In this document: positions 40,135 through 51,233 of the stretch, piece after piece | Numbering within the stretch: the stretch's first letter is position 1 | Layout: every line of letters starts with the position of its first letter | Source of the DNA: Ustilago trichophora | Taxonomy: Eukaryota; Basidiomycota; Ustilaginomycetes; Ustilaginales; Ustilaginaceae | Length of the DNA: 64,000 nucleotides | NCBI GenBank assembly: GCA_900323505.1 | Contig: OOIN01000029.1 | Location: forward strand, 558,001-622,000 | Reading direction: 5' to 3' | Made by a program: the position numbers and the translations under genes | Notes under the pieces: generated by a model | What the model saw: only the letters and a program-made list of their open reading frames with translations | Told to the model about the DNA's origin: nothing | Databases searched by the model: none

Positions 40135-41442
40135 TTAGGCGCCAACACGAGCGGCTCGCGCAAAGATAGCCTCTTGCTCGGCCTTTTTCTGCTTTGCGAT
40201 CTGCGCTTTTCGGATCATGAGTCGGCGATTGAGATACTCAAAAACGAAGAGACCCTGCGAGTTGGTTCCGATTTGCGTCGACTTCTCCTTCTCCTCGGCG
40301 GCGACGGCAGCAGCTTTGTCATCGACATTGGGAGAGGCGAGCTCCTCAGCAGACGAGCTTTTCTTGCTCTTCTTGCTCTTCTTGTCCTCCTTTTCCTTGC
40401 TCTTCTTGTCCTTCTTGCTCTTCTTTTTCTTGCCATCATCAGATGAGTCGGACTCGGATTGAGCGTCCTGCTCGGCTTCCAAGCGGCGGTCTACATCCAT
40501 CAAGGGGATCTCGCTTCCTCCAGGTCCTGGGTAGTTCTTGGGAGCCACAGTCGGGGTCGAAGTGCCAGATGTTGCTTTTGGAGTGCCAGCAGCGGAAGAG
40601 GAGGTGGTCGAAGCAATACCCAGAATCTCGTTGACGCTTGCAAGGTCGTTGGCAGAGACCATGCGCTTGGCGCGTAAGAACTTGGCTCGGTGCGCCAGTC
40701 GCACAGGTCGCCCTTGCACGACATCTGTCTTGATCTCGTTGACCGCAGCTTTGTCTTGCGCCAAAGCAGGGTCCGCACCGGCGACAGCAGCAACAGCGTC
40801 GGCTTTTCGCTTCTTCAACGATCGTTCGCTCTTCTTCGAGTCCCTGTCCTTCTTGTCCTTTTTGCTCTTCTTGCTACTCTCATCGGAGGCGTCGTGGTAA
40901 TCGTCGTGCTTTCGCTTTTTTCTCGACTTTTCTTCCCTCTTCTTGTCTTTTGCACTGGACGTCTCCTTCTTTTCCTTGTTTTGCTCGTTGTCCTTCTTGT
41001 CCTTCTTGTCTTTCTTGTCCTTCTTGTCCTTCTTTTCCCTCTTGCTCTTCTTGAACTTGCTCTCGTCATCGCCATCACCGCCAGCGGTAGAGGATGAAGA
41101 CGAGGCGACTGCCGAAGATGAAGATGAAGCGGCATTGGCAGCATTAAGACGCTCGAACAAGCTGCCGAGGTCGCCACCGCCACCAACCCAGATGTCCTTG
41201 CCATTGGCTCTTGCCTCCCTCTCATGTCGTTGGGCACCGATACCCTTGTTGTCCATCTTGTAAGCTACCTTGAGATTCTCTGTAAGACCAGGCATGGTGA
41301 GACCAAGGCTTTGACCGGCGGACCAGCCCATCTGTGCGAGCATACGCTGTCCTGGTGCTGATGCATCGTTGAGCCAGGCTGTGTTGCGGGTGCTGGCGGA
41401 GCCAACCAAGCGCTGCTTCTGTTTGGGTCCAGACAGACCCAT
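40135..41442 (-). CDS. PXR1: PXR1/GNO1-type G-patch protein
   Basis: 435 residues. The start MGLSGPKQKQRLVGSASTRN is followed by the G-patch (GQRMLAQMGWSAGQSLGL ... NKGIGA, about 28-80), exactly as in PinX1-related Pxr1/Gno1. A long lysine-rich region of KKDKK/KKSKK repeats follows, typical of the nucleolar members, and a C-terminal helix FEYLNRRLMIRKAQIAKQKK. Pxr1 activates the helicase Prp43 in ribosome biogenesis and snoRNA processing, and in yeast restrains telomerase. Single exon. It is divergent from the WDR59-like gene, with about 690 bases between. Confidence 0.93.
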   Translation of the reverse strand: MGLSGPKQKQRLVGSASTRNTAWLNDASAPGQRMLAQMGWSAGQSLGLTMPGLTENLKVAYKMDNKGIGAQRHEREARANGKDIWVGGGGDLGSLFERLNAANAASSSSSAVASSSSSTAGGDGDDESKFKKSKREKKDKKDKKDKKDKKDNEQNKEKKETSSAKDKKREEKSRKKRKHDDYHDASDESSKKSKKDKKDRDSKKSERSLKKRKADAVAAVAGADPALAQDKAAVNEIKTDVVQGRPVRLAHRAKFLRAKRMVSANDLASVNEILGIASTTSSSAAGTPKATSGTSTPTVAPKNYPGPGGSEIPLMDVDRRLEAEQDAQSESDSSDDGKKKKSKKDKKSKEKEDKKSKKSKKSSSAEELASPNVDDKAAAVAAEEKEKSTQIGTNSQGLFVFEYLNRRLMIRKAQIAKQKKAEQEAIFARAARVGA

Positions 41443-42128
41443 CTTGGCGTAAGTGTAGGAAAAACCAGGCTCCTATTTATCTAGCCGGATGGAATTGCGA
41501 GAGGTGATTAAAGAAAGGGCACTGATGCTTCCAGGACGACCAGAGTATGGAAAGTGAAGTACTGTATGTGTGGTGGAACGCCAAACGGTGTTCAGAGGCA
41601 AACCCAAAACTAAAAACCAAAAACCAAGAAAAAAAAAAAACGTTCAAACAAGACTTCTGCAGTCAAGTGACCCTTTCCTCTCGCGTCTTTCGTGCAGGAC
41701 GTTTTTTTTTTTTTTTTCAGAGAAAATAAATTCGGCAGTCGGACTTCAGGTCGAGCCCCGATTAAACATATCGGGCAAACGCATGTCTTGTGTCTGCATT
41801 CCACCGCTTTGTGTGACTTTGCGGGGTTGCAGTCCTCAATATCTGCGCTTGGACCGAGACCGTCTTGATAAGATCCACTTGACGACAGCATTCACTACTA
41901 TTACCAATCTGCAAAACTCAACCTCAGCTCCTTGAAAGAACAGCAGTCGCGGCAAGATGCTGAGCGAGCGATTACGCTGAAGCAACAACTCAAAATGATT
42001 CGGCTCTTGTCATCCTAGTCGAAATCCGCCCACACACACTTTAAGTCTGACATCGATCTAGGAACCTCAGAGGATCTATCATCACAGCTCGAATCATTTC
42101 AGCAGGTATAAGCTGGCACCACCTAAAG
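41443..42128. promoter_or_regulatory. divergent promoter region of PXR1 and the WDR59-like gene
   Basis: 686 bases with an A run near 41629-41640 and a T run near 41703-41718. No open frame of note. Confidence 0.45.
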
Positions 42129-45100
42129 ATGTCGTCAGAAACAGACAGCCCGGCACTGCCATCAACCGAGATCTCGGCGGCTGTCTCTTCTCCTCCCTTT
42201 GCTCTGCCTCCCGCTGGACAAGATGGCCGCGATGCACAGCGCGCCGTCGCTGGTCCTGACGACCCAGACACTGCAGCAGGCGCCGCTCCTATACCAATAC
42301 CATCAACAGAGCCGAGACTGAACAAGCAGACAGTCTCACAACGCCACCCGTCCAACACCTTCTACCGCTCCTGCGAGATCTCTTTTATGGAACCAGTGGG
42401 GTCAATGTCAATCAGCCCTGCCAATCGAGATGTTGTCCTCGCTGCTCGAAAAGGCCTCTTCATCATCGATCTGGAAGATCCCTTTGCACCACCTCGTTTC
42501 TTGGCGCACATGACCACATGGGAAGCTGTCGACATCCAATGGTCTCCCCATCCAGCAAGGAGCAACTGGGTTGCCAGCACTTCCAACCAAAAGCTGCTCA
42601 TTTGGAATCTCGACCGCCCAGGAGATCCTCGTGCGGCGCCACCACTCACTAGGATGCTGCACAGAGGCTCAATTCATAGTAGCTCAAGCCCCGTCATGCC
42701 CACCAATGCGCACTTTGCGACCCAGCGCAGCAGTGCATATCAGAGCATCTACAACAGCCAGAGCCTGCATTCCGGCGTTACTGGAGGCACTCGCAGCGGG
42801 TTTGGTGCCATCTCTGCTAGCTCGCCATATGCCGAAACACCGCTTTCAGCGGCTTCCCACCTCCAGCTGGTCGCGCCGAGATCGTCGGCCATCGAACACG
42901 TGCTTCATGCGCACACTCGAGCCATCACAGACATCAACTGGTCACCCTTCCATCCAGAGATCGTCGCTTCGAGCTCCATCGATACCTGGACGTGGGTCTG
43001 GGACTTGCGCATGAGTGGTACATCGGATGGCGGAGGCCGTCCAAAACCGGCTCAAGGCTACTCGGCTTGGAACGCTGCCGTAACGCAAGTCAAGTTCAAT
43101 CGTGCTAGCGAACATCGACTCGCTTCCACGTGTGACAACAAGGTGCTCATCTGGGACGATCGGAAAGGATCCCTCCCGCTCGCTACGATCGAAGCACACG
43201 AGAGCAAAATCTACGGCATTGATTGGAGTCGAGACACCAGCCTTGGCCTGGATAGATTGGTCACTTGCTCTCTCGATAGGACTGTCAAATTCTGGAATCT
43301 CGCCTCGGATACTTCACAAGCAGCCATCGGAGCGAGGGAGCTCGTCACCGAGGCAGAGTCGATTATCGAGACACGTACACCTGTCTGGCGAGCGCGACAC
43401 CTTCCGTTCGGTAACGGCGTCATGACTCTGCCACAACGTGGAGATACCACCTTGAGCATGTGGGCAAAGGATCAGCCCGATGAACCACAAGCTACCTTTG
43501 CTGGTCACACAGATATCGTCAAAGAGTACCTCTTCCGCACCAAAGGAGGCTCAGATCGAGAAAGCGATGACCGACAGTTCCAGCTCATCACCTGGTCCAA
43601 AGATCAGACGCTCCGACTGTGGCCTGTCAGCGACGAACAGACACGCAAGGTGGGTCATAAACCAGGCGGGCCCATTCGGGTCTTGCTCACCAGAGCCAAC
43701 GCACCCGACATCTCGTATCGCGATCCGCCCCTCGTGCTGCTATCTGGTGGTGAAGAAGCGGCCATGATGGCTAGCCAGGCGTCGGGGAGCAACATCACCT
43801 CCTCCTCCATCCTGCCTCCTGATCACGCCACACGATCGCTTTTGAGCGGCAAAGGTAGCGGCAGCAAGATCCAAGCCACTTCGCCGTACAGCTCCTCCAT
43901 GTCTGGCTTCCAAAACGTCATCCGTGATGGCAGGACGAGTCCCCTTGCGCCGTTTGCAACTAGCGCAGGCAAGAGGAGCCTGCATCACAGTTCTAGCCAC
44001 GGCGATCTTGGTGCGGACCTCAATGCGCTGTCTCGCAGCCCTATGGATACTTTTGCAAGATCATGGGGTCGCATGGAAGGACAGCACGCATCGGCCAATG
44101 GATTCGGTCGTGCTCACGCCGCACAGCTGGCGCAGTCGTTGCCCAAACAAGCGGGAGATGACCTAACGAGTCGGTTTGGTACTTCGCACCACAGCTCCAA
44201 ATACGGAGGTGGCGGCGCATCTCAGCATAGTGGCGGCCATTCGTCGTTCAAAGTGCCTGTGAATTTGCGGGGCAAGGCCGTCTCATCGTCTGCCGCCCCA
44301 GGAAAGCAGAGACCAGCAAACCCACATCGATCATCTGGACGACCGATGCCAATCCAGGAAGAGCGCAGTGGCGCCGACAAGCACTCTCGAAAGCTCGTAG
44401 AGCGCAAGCAGAAGGACAAGGTGGCCAAGAAGGAGGAACGACGCAAGCTCGCGAAAGCGCTGGATCCACGCACGACGAGAAAAGCCGTTGGTGCAGCCAT
44501 GCGGCTTGATCGAGGTCGCGCAGCCGCACCGGCTGTGGATCCGATCGAGTGGATCGCCAATGTGCGGCTGGAAAAGGAGACCGATCACGAGGATACGGGT
44601 AGAGAGACCAGTCAGGCACGCGACTCAGATGGAGCCATGCCATCCCGCTTGGCTACGAGCAGCAAGGGCGCTCGCATGGGGGTCGCCTTTGGCCGAGAGG
44701 GCCTTACCACAGAAGACGACACCGACGCCGAGCCTGGCTATACCGCTCAAGGTTTGGGAGACGAGATCATCGGAATCAACCGCAAGCTGCCACGCATTGT
44801 GTTTGAAAAAGTCGAACTCACAGGTCGCATGTGCGTGCTTACCATGTACGGACCGTGGGCGGACCACGAACCAGCTTTCTTGCGGATCAAGATCAAGTTC
44901 CCAGTAAGCTACCCACGCCGCCCGCCTCACTTTGATCTGGAGAAGAGCGCCAATATCAGCCTCAAGACGCGCGCATATTTGCTGCGCGGCCTGTCACGTC
45001 TCTCGAACAAGGCAACCACAGCGGGGCGGCCGTGCCTGGAGATCTGCGCTCGATTCTTGATCGGAGAGCCGATCAAGTCGCTCGATGACGACGATCAGCG

Positions 45101-46115
45101 AGGTCGGGGAGCGGAAGGGCACGATGAAGGCGATGTTGATTTGACAACGAGCAGAGCGGGTGAGTCGGTGGCGTCGGATTCGGATTCCGATCACGACTTG
45201 CTGGCGTTCAGGCCTGCGCGCACGGCCATCAGTCCGAGCGGGGCTCAGCTCAAGCTCAAGTTGCCAGCCAGGAGGATGGGTGCCAGCTTTGGCCCCAACA
45301 ACGAGCTGGTCGTATTTGGTGGATCTCTCAACCAATACCCACAATCGCGCAATTCGTCCCGCCAGCCTTCAAGGCAGGCTTCTCGCTCGGCATCCAAAGC
45401 ACCGCCGGACGCCGGCGGAGGGAGAAGCGCACGTGCACAGTCCAAAGCTGGCCCGAAATCTGGTGACACTGTCGGCACCCGGGGAAGAGACAATGAAAAT
45501 GATGGTGGGGCGGAACAGAGTCCAGGAAGACGTCGCATCAAGGAGGTGGAGGACGGTGGGGAAGAATCACGTTTTCTGCGGTCTTACACTGCGTTGTCCA
45601 GTGCGATGTCATCCCTGGCGCGTTACTCTCGGACGGCGAGTGAAGGTGTGTCGACCGGATACTCTGTACGGGACTCAGATGTGGTGCAGCTGATGAGCAC
45701 GGACTTTTTCGCACGAAGGTTGCTGCGCAAGAAGGACTTTTTCGACATCTTCGGCAGCGCTGCGGACAATTCGGATGCCAAAGGCGGTGGTCCAGCAACG
45801 CCGAATGGCAAGGACTCGTTCGTGGCTCGGCAAAAGGCGCAATCGCGCTTCTACAGCGGGAGTGGGGCGTCGACACCAGGTGCGACACGTGATGCAGGTC
45901 GCGCGGATGCAGAGGAAGATGGTGGGTCGGCAGATGAGCATAGAGGTGGGGCCAACTTTGCTCACCATGCAGATTTGCTAGGCTCGTTGCCTGCCCCAGC
46001 GGCACTGCTGGCGCTTGACAGGCTCAAGGAGACGCAAAGGAAGAAACAGATGGGGCTTGTCACAATCTATCAGCTGGTCGAGACGGTCGCCGAAGAAAGA
46101 GGTGCGCCGGAGTGA
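42129..46115 (+). CDS. WDR59/Mtc5-like SEA (GATOR2) complex subunit
   Basis: 1328 residues, single exon. An N-terminal WD40 propeller (about 75-500) includes VVLAARKGLFIIDLEDPFAP, NWVASTSNQKLLIWNLDRPG and HTRAITDINWSPFHPEIVAS; these are the signature strands of WDR59 and yeast Mtc5/Sea3. An RWD domain lies at about 878-980 (IVFEKVELTGRMCVLTMYGP ... FLRIKIKFPVSYPRRPPHF). Ser-rich disordered regions fill the rest. SEA/GATOR2 acts at the vacuole to relieve inhibition of TORC1 when amino acids are available. In the family the C-terminus usually carries a RING-like zinc domain; this frame ends at TIYQLVETVAEERGAPE without one. I found no obvious splice that would add it. Confidence 0.88.
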   Translation: MSSETDSPALPSTEISAAVSSPPFALPPAGQDGRDAQRAVAGPDDPDTAAGAAPIPIPSTEPRLNKQTVSQRHPSNTFYRSCEISFMEPVGSMSISPANRDVVLAARKGLFIIDLEDPFAPPRFLAHMTTWEAVDIQWSPHPARSNWVASTSNQKLLIWNLDRPGDPRAAPPLTRMLHRGSIHSSSSPVMPTNAHFATQRSSAYQSIYNSQSLHSGVTGGTRSGFGAISASSPYAETPLSAASHLQLVAPRSSAIEHVLHAHTRAITDINWSPFHPEIVASSSIDTWTWVWDLRMSGTSDGGGRPKPAQGYSAWNAAVTQVKFNRASEHRLASTCDNKVLIWDDRKGSLPLATIEAHESKIYGIDWSRDTSLGLDRLVTCSLDRTVKFWNLASDTSQAAIGARELVTEAESIIETRTPVWRARHLPFGNGVMTLPQRGDTTLSMWAKDQPDEPQATFAGHTDIVKEYLFRTKGGSDRESDDRQFQLITWSKDQTLRLWPVSDEQTRKVGHKPGGPIRVLLTRANAPDISYRDPPLVLLSGGEEAAMMASQASGSNITSSSILPPDHATRSLLSGKGSGSKIQATSPYSSSMSGFQNVIRDGRTSPLAPFATSAGKRSLHHSSSHGDLGADLNALSRSPMDTFARSWGRMEGQHASANGFGRAHAAQLAQSLPKQAGDDLTSRFGTSHHSSKYGGGGASQHSGGHSSFKVPVNLRGKAVSSSAAPGKQRPANPHRSSGRPMPIQEERSGADKHSRKLVERKQKDKVAKKEERRKLAKALDPRTTRKAVGAAMRLDRGRAAAPAVDPIEWIANVRLEKETDHEDTGRETSQARDSDGAMPSRLATSSKGARMGVAFGREGLTTEDDTDAEPGYTAQGLGDEIIGINRKLPRIVFEKVELTGRMCVLTMYGPWADHEPAFLRIKIKFPVSYPRRPPHFDLEKSANISLKTRAYLLRGLSRLSNKATTAGRPCLEICARFLIGEPIKSLDDDDQRGRGAEGHDEGDVDLTTSRAGESVASDSDSDHDLLAFRPARTAISPSGAQLKLKLPARRMGASFGPNNELVVFGGSLNQYPQSRNSSRQPSRQASRSASKAPPDAGGGRSARAQSKAGPKSGDTVGTRGRDNENDGGAEQSPGRRRIKEVEDGGEESRFLRSYTALSSAMSSLARYSRTASEGVSTGYSVRDSDVVQLMSTDFFARRLLRKKDFFDIFGSAADNSDAKGGGPATPNGKDSFVARQKAQSRFYSGSGASTPGATRDAGRADAEEDGGSADEHRGGANFAHHADLLGSLPAPAALLALDRLKETQRKKQMGLVTIYQLVETVAEERGAPE

Positions 46116-47944
46116 GCAGCAGCAGCAGAGTAGCTCATCGTCATCGGATCTACACCAGATGGGCACATCTGCAGGCAGTCAACAGCAGCTGACATTGAAG
46201 ATCCTTCCCACCGCCTTCACATGTGTGGTTCCTTGACCAGGGCCTAGACACCTGCAAGGGGTTCAAGGTCCAGACAACCTTGATCTGACCATCGTACTCC
46301 GGGAGATGTCGTTCGTATGCAAGTACGGTCTGTCACTCAGCTCAAGTGTGTTTGATGCTAAATTCTCCACCTGCGATTTGGACATGCCAGAAGGGGCGGC
46401 GATATCTTGCGTTAGCGGCGCTCATTCAAAATCAGATATGAAGGGTTGCATCTTTGTGAGGGATGTCGTGTGTCAATCGCAGAGCTCTCCGACAGCGCAT
46501 GAGTTGTGTGAGACTTGCAGTACGCGATGACAACAGTTCTGGACGTGTCGCGACAAGTGGGCAAGCTGTCCTTTGTTTGCCTGTTCGGTGACCAGTAGTA
46601 GTAGTAGTGGTAATTGTGTTGTCAGACATGAAGCCGCTGTAAGAAATTGAAGCCCTCACGATCGCAAACACATGGCAAGCTTCAAAAGGTCCTTCTCGAT
46701 GAAAGCGAATACAAAATTCCGCGAAAGCACTTGAGCATGTGGTTAACGGATTTGATGATGCTCCCTGATCGTCGTCGACGTTTGGCCAATTTCTTCCAAA
46801 TATGGCCCCGACCCTTGTTGCAGCGATCTGTGCAACTTCGGTCTTCCCTCTGGTCGGAATTTTGCAACTCCGCGAGTTTTGGTGCTCCGCTCAACACGAA
46901 GGAATAAAAGAAAAAAAAGATAAAAAAAACAGAAAAAGAAAAAGCATCGCTGGTGCTGTACTGTACTGCTTTGCCCCGTTGACAGGCCTTGGTCAAGAAG
47001 AGACATGTGTGTGCAGCGCTCAGACGCCGTTGCAGCACCTTGCAGGAGGGAGTCGCTGTCCCGATTCGGCTCTGGCTCGTTCAGGCAAAACCAGGAACGA
47101 TGAACCCCTTGCTGTTCTTGAGTAGTGTCAAGGGTCTGACCTTGATCTTTGACCTTCTTGCGTTCCTGAGACAAGCTTTTGTTCGACTCTAGGGGTGTCA
47201 CGAATACATAGAAGCTGTCGTGATACTGCGGCAAATCGATCCAGCATTGGCTCGCCTTGCCGCGATAATAATCTTGTGGTCTTGCACTTGTGCTGCAGCG
47301 GTACAGTACACCTTCGCATCTTGCAACGCCTCATTTTTCCTTGAAGAAGCGAACGTCCCACAGAGCATTGTCAAAGTTGCCACCAGATTGTTGGTGAGCT
47401 GTTCGCGCACAACCTCGTAGGCTGACTTGATCAAAGCTAGTTGTAGACGTCGACAACCGGGTCCGTCTCAGCTTCTGGCTCACTCGGAGAGGAGCTGGGA
47501 GAGGGTACACAAGGGTAATGGGTTCGGGTGGTTGTTTTTTTTTTTCCAGGCTCGGTTGAAGCTGCAGCAAATAGCCTGGAAGCGTCACGACTACAGGTAT
47601 GGAGGTGACCAGTGGTGGCAAAAATGGGAGAAAGGGGGCAAAGTGTGATGTGATGTACCTTGAAGGCAAGTGGGCTCTTTGCACTGCGAGACGCATTTCT
47701 TAGGTTTCATCTGCCGCGGCGCGCCTCGCCTAGCTCCTGGGCAAAGGCGCATCTGGAAGCAAAGGCCGCCTCTAGGCGAACATTGGTTGCAGGTCCTCGC
47801 TCTGATGATTGGTTGTCCCTACAGCATCCGCTCGCCGTGGGTAAGGAAACGTTCTCCAACGTCCTCTGTTGGCCTGCAAATTTCGCCAGCAATGGTATCA
47901 ACACGTTTTTGGTTCGAGGTACACAAAGGTGAGCGATATGATCT

Positions 47945-47967
47945 GGGGGGGGGGGGGGGGGGGGGGG
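47945..47967 (+). repeat. 23-base G run
   Basis: Uninterrupted G tract between ATCT and TTTGTG. It could form a G-quadruplex, or its length may be a sequencing estimate. Confidence 0.9.
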
Positions 47968-48951
47968 TTTGTGACGTGCAAAGACGTGCTGTGGGGTTCA
48001 AGTTCCGTCAGAGGGTATCAATGAAGGTGCAGCGGGTAGGCGAGATCAAGTGGGAATTCATCGCACCGGACTTGTGATAGCGAGACGATCATGATTGGCT
48101 CTCCCACTTTTGCGATAAGTCAGACTTGGGCATCAAGGTTCTAACCGTATGAGGTCTGGTAGCAGAGCCAACGCTGTCGATTGTGGCCCTGGAGTAATGG
48201 TAATAGACTAGAGCCGAGAGCTAGGTTTGCAGTGCTGTAACGTATAGCCATGGCGAAGAATTTGGATCGTCTTGGTGCAACTTTTCTCAGAGGCTGTGGA
48301 GCGAGTTAAATCTATCGGCGCCACTTGACCGCATTCGCGGCTTGGCTGACGAGGCGATGTAAATTCAATATGCGAGTAGGAGGCCAAGGAATCGCATCGC
48401 AAAGATCGCCGGGCGGCTAGTGCAGGTAGCTGGTGACTGCAGGTGGACTGGTTTGGAGCATGGGAACGTCGCAAATAGCAAAGAGGGTATACAATAGCCC
48501 GACATGAGATGCGAGAAAACAATGCTTCCCGAATGGAGGAGCAGCCGATGCAGAACCGAAGCACAATGGGCGACTTCATCCCTAGTTGTCGACACACATG
48601 AGGCAGCCGTCAAACTTATCCGTCGGTTAGATCGAGATCAACGCCCACTCTGTTTGTCTCGACCCCGTTGATGCTAATGAGTTGCCTCGCCCAAACTGTA
48701 CCAGGGCTACATACTGTATTGTGGGTTGACATGATCGCTCGCCCCAATGAAGTATCAGTTTCCGTTGGAAACGATACGGAGGATCGAGGAGCGATGAAGA
48801 TGCAGCGACAGATGAAATGGACGGGAGTTGGAGCGACACTTTGCAGGGCGTGCTTGAGTGTTGGTGTTGGTTAATGAGGCAAAAGCTGAGGTTGGTTGGC
48901 GGAGACAGAGACAGAGCAAGAGCATTCCGATTCGGAAACAAATATATTACT

Positions 48952-48953
<2 letters not shown>

Positions 48954-48985
<32 letters not shown>

Positions 48986-48992
48986 CATGTTT

Positions 48993-49040
<48 letters not shown>

Positions 49041-49098
49041 CTCTTGCACCCGCCTTTGGAAAGAGCACAAAATGGCTTGAAGTTCATGCAGCTTTGGG

Positions 49099-49152
<54 letters not shown>
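48954..49152. repeat. microsatellite cluster: T28, (CA)n, (AG)25
   Basis: A 28-base T run (48954-48981), a CA run (48996-49038) and an AG run (49103-49152) within 200 bases, separated by short unique sequence. Confidence 0.95.
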
Positions 49153-49154
<2 letters not shown>

Positions 49155-51233
49155 TGAGGAGCGGAGAGTCGGAGACTGTTTATGGCGGCTATCGACTTGA
49201 GGGTCAGCAAAGCCCTTGTCAATTCTAGATTCGATCTCAGAAGCCAAAAACGAAAAAGGGCAGCTGCCCTTGTCCAGACTTTTGTTATAGAATAACTATT
49301 TTGTGAATTGAATTGAGATTGGATTGTCCAGAAACAACTCTCTGACTTTTCTGAAAAAGCGGCTACTGTACTGTACTGTACGTTCGCTTCCGTCCCTCAC
49401 TCTGAAGAGTCATTCTCCAAATGCCAAAACAAAATAGTATAATAGAGATAAAATTAAAATCTAATTCGAACCTAAATATCCAGTTCCAACAACAAAGCCA
49501 CGCCCAAGTTAAGTCAGCTGCAACTTTCAGTCTAAGACACACCAACGGTAGGATCAGGAGCACCAAGAGGGCTAAAAAAGTTACACTTTGTTTGGCCTCA
49601 GGGACCGCACCGCACAGCACAATCAAAAAGAGCAGCCCTTTCTTTCTTTTCGATTAGCCCTTATTTTTGTACAGCAACATTGGCTGCGTCGCTCACCCTT
49701 TTGTTCAAGATTTCACTCGACAGCCTGCAGAGACCAACCCACACATCCACCACACACGCACACACACAAAATCACACAAGCCCCAGCACGCCTAGTTCTC
49801 CTGCAGATACTGTAGAAGCTCATCTGCAGTAAGCAGTGCAGTACACAAGCAGCCGCCCCTCCGCCCAATTTTTGAATAACTAATTCCGGTGCTCGGCAGC
49901 CTCTTCGGTCTTCAGGCTTGTCTGGTCGCCGGGCGAGAAAGAGGGTGAGAGTGAGAGTACAGTACTGTACTGAGAAAGAATTGTGTTGCCAGAGCGAGCC
50001 GTCAGATTTTGGTCTGACAGCCAAGTTGCCCGATTTTATTGACTAAGTTAGAACAAGACCTCCATCCGTCGTCGCAGTTTCCGCAACTCTTACTGCCCTC
50101 GTTACTTTCATCGTTACTTGCCTCGTTCACCCTTCACGCTATTCACGTCTCTCAGCTTGGACTTCCATTTTTTCATCCGTTCCTGCTACCACCTCCTTCT
50201 CTATCTGTCGTCGCCCTCCCCGCTTGGACCTCGACCCCCAGCAGCTATTTCCGAGTTTGCGTTTCTCGACTCGTCGCCTCCTAACCGCGGCCGCCAACCT
50301 CGTTGCTTGCTACGTTGGCTCACCCAACAACGCCAAACCAACACCACACGCTCTGGCCTTTGACATTTGGCGACGACCATCGTTGATCCGATACCCGCTT
50401 CGTTCCTTCACGCTTGACAGCCAAAGCAAGCGACACTCTACCTTGGCCTAACGTCCGATTGACAATACGACCACGAGGTACAAGAGGTGCGCCAAGGTCT
50501 TGCTGGATATAGCAATCCAACGACACGATCAACGAGACGCAACCTTCGTCATAATCTCGATCCGACATTTCAAACGAATTGCTCCGCTGCTCTCCAAGTC
50601 ATTCGAGTGTTTTGAAGCGGGTGTCTGACTCACACTCTGCATCGAGTACTCTGCGTCAACATTGTTAGATACTGTCAAAGCTGCGCAACCAAGTCCTCGG
50701 CTGTTCCGTAGCTCACTTCCACCCGCCAAGCGTCAGCAATTCTCGCGCACAAAGTCTGCTTTGCAACTGCAACCCTGCGCTGCACTCGGCCATTCCGATT
50801 CTTACAGCATCTCTTATCTCTGTAGCTTGCGGAGCCACCAACAGCACACTCCCTCATTCCTCGTTCCAAGAATTGCGTTGCAGCTCATCTCCACAGCCGA
50901 GCCTTTTCTTGTGATCACATCGCCGTGACCGGATTAACAGAGGCGTTGCTCTCATCCCGACATTGTTGCAGTCCGTGCATCGCTCTGACTCTGCGACCAC
51001 TGAGGATCCCACGAGATCCGACGCTCTATCTCTCGGGCGCAATCCTGGCTGTACGTCGATGGATTGCATTGGGCCACTCCCCACCGTCTCTGTCATCACG
51101 ACGCTCGTCCTCGTATAGGCAGGCAACGCGACCATCGTCTCTTGTACACTCTGCCAATCTCAAGCTGGCGCCAATTACCTCCCCCGCAACACACTTTCTC
51201 TAACAGGCTCGATCGAATCTCCAACACATCAAG

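Larger units (their letters stand above)
46116..51233. other. 5.1 kb gene-poor stretch with microsatellites
   Basis: I see no convincing protein gene. It holds a 23-base G run (47945-47967), a T/CA/AG microsatellite cluster (48954-49152), and TACTG motifs at about 46957, 47304, 49364 and 49957. Open frames such as 48627-49247 minus exist only because of the repeats. From about 50,050 the sequence is CT-rich and probably the promoter and long leader of gpa3, with several upstream ATGs. Confidence 0.55.

Noticed and set aside
48627..49247. 206-codon minus-strand frame and overlapping plus frames
   Set aside because: Created by the T, CA and AG microsatellites (poly-Leu/Ser, Cys/Val, Lys runs).
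46116..51233. CRISPR-like or tandem-array structure
   Set aside because: Repeats are simple microsatellites without regular unique spacers; the genome is eukaryotic.
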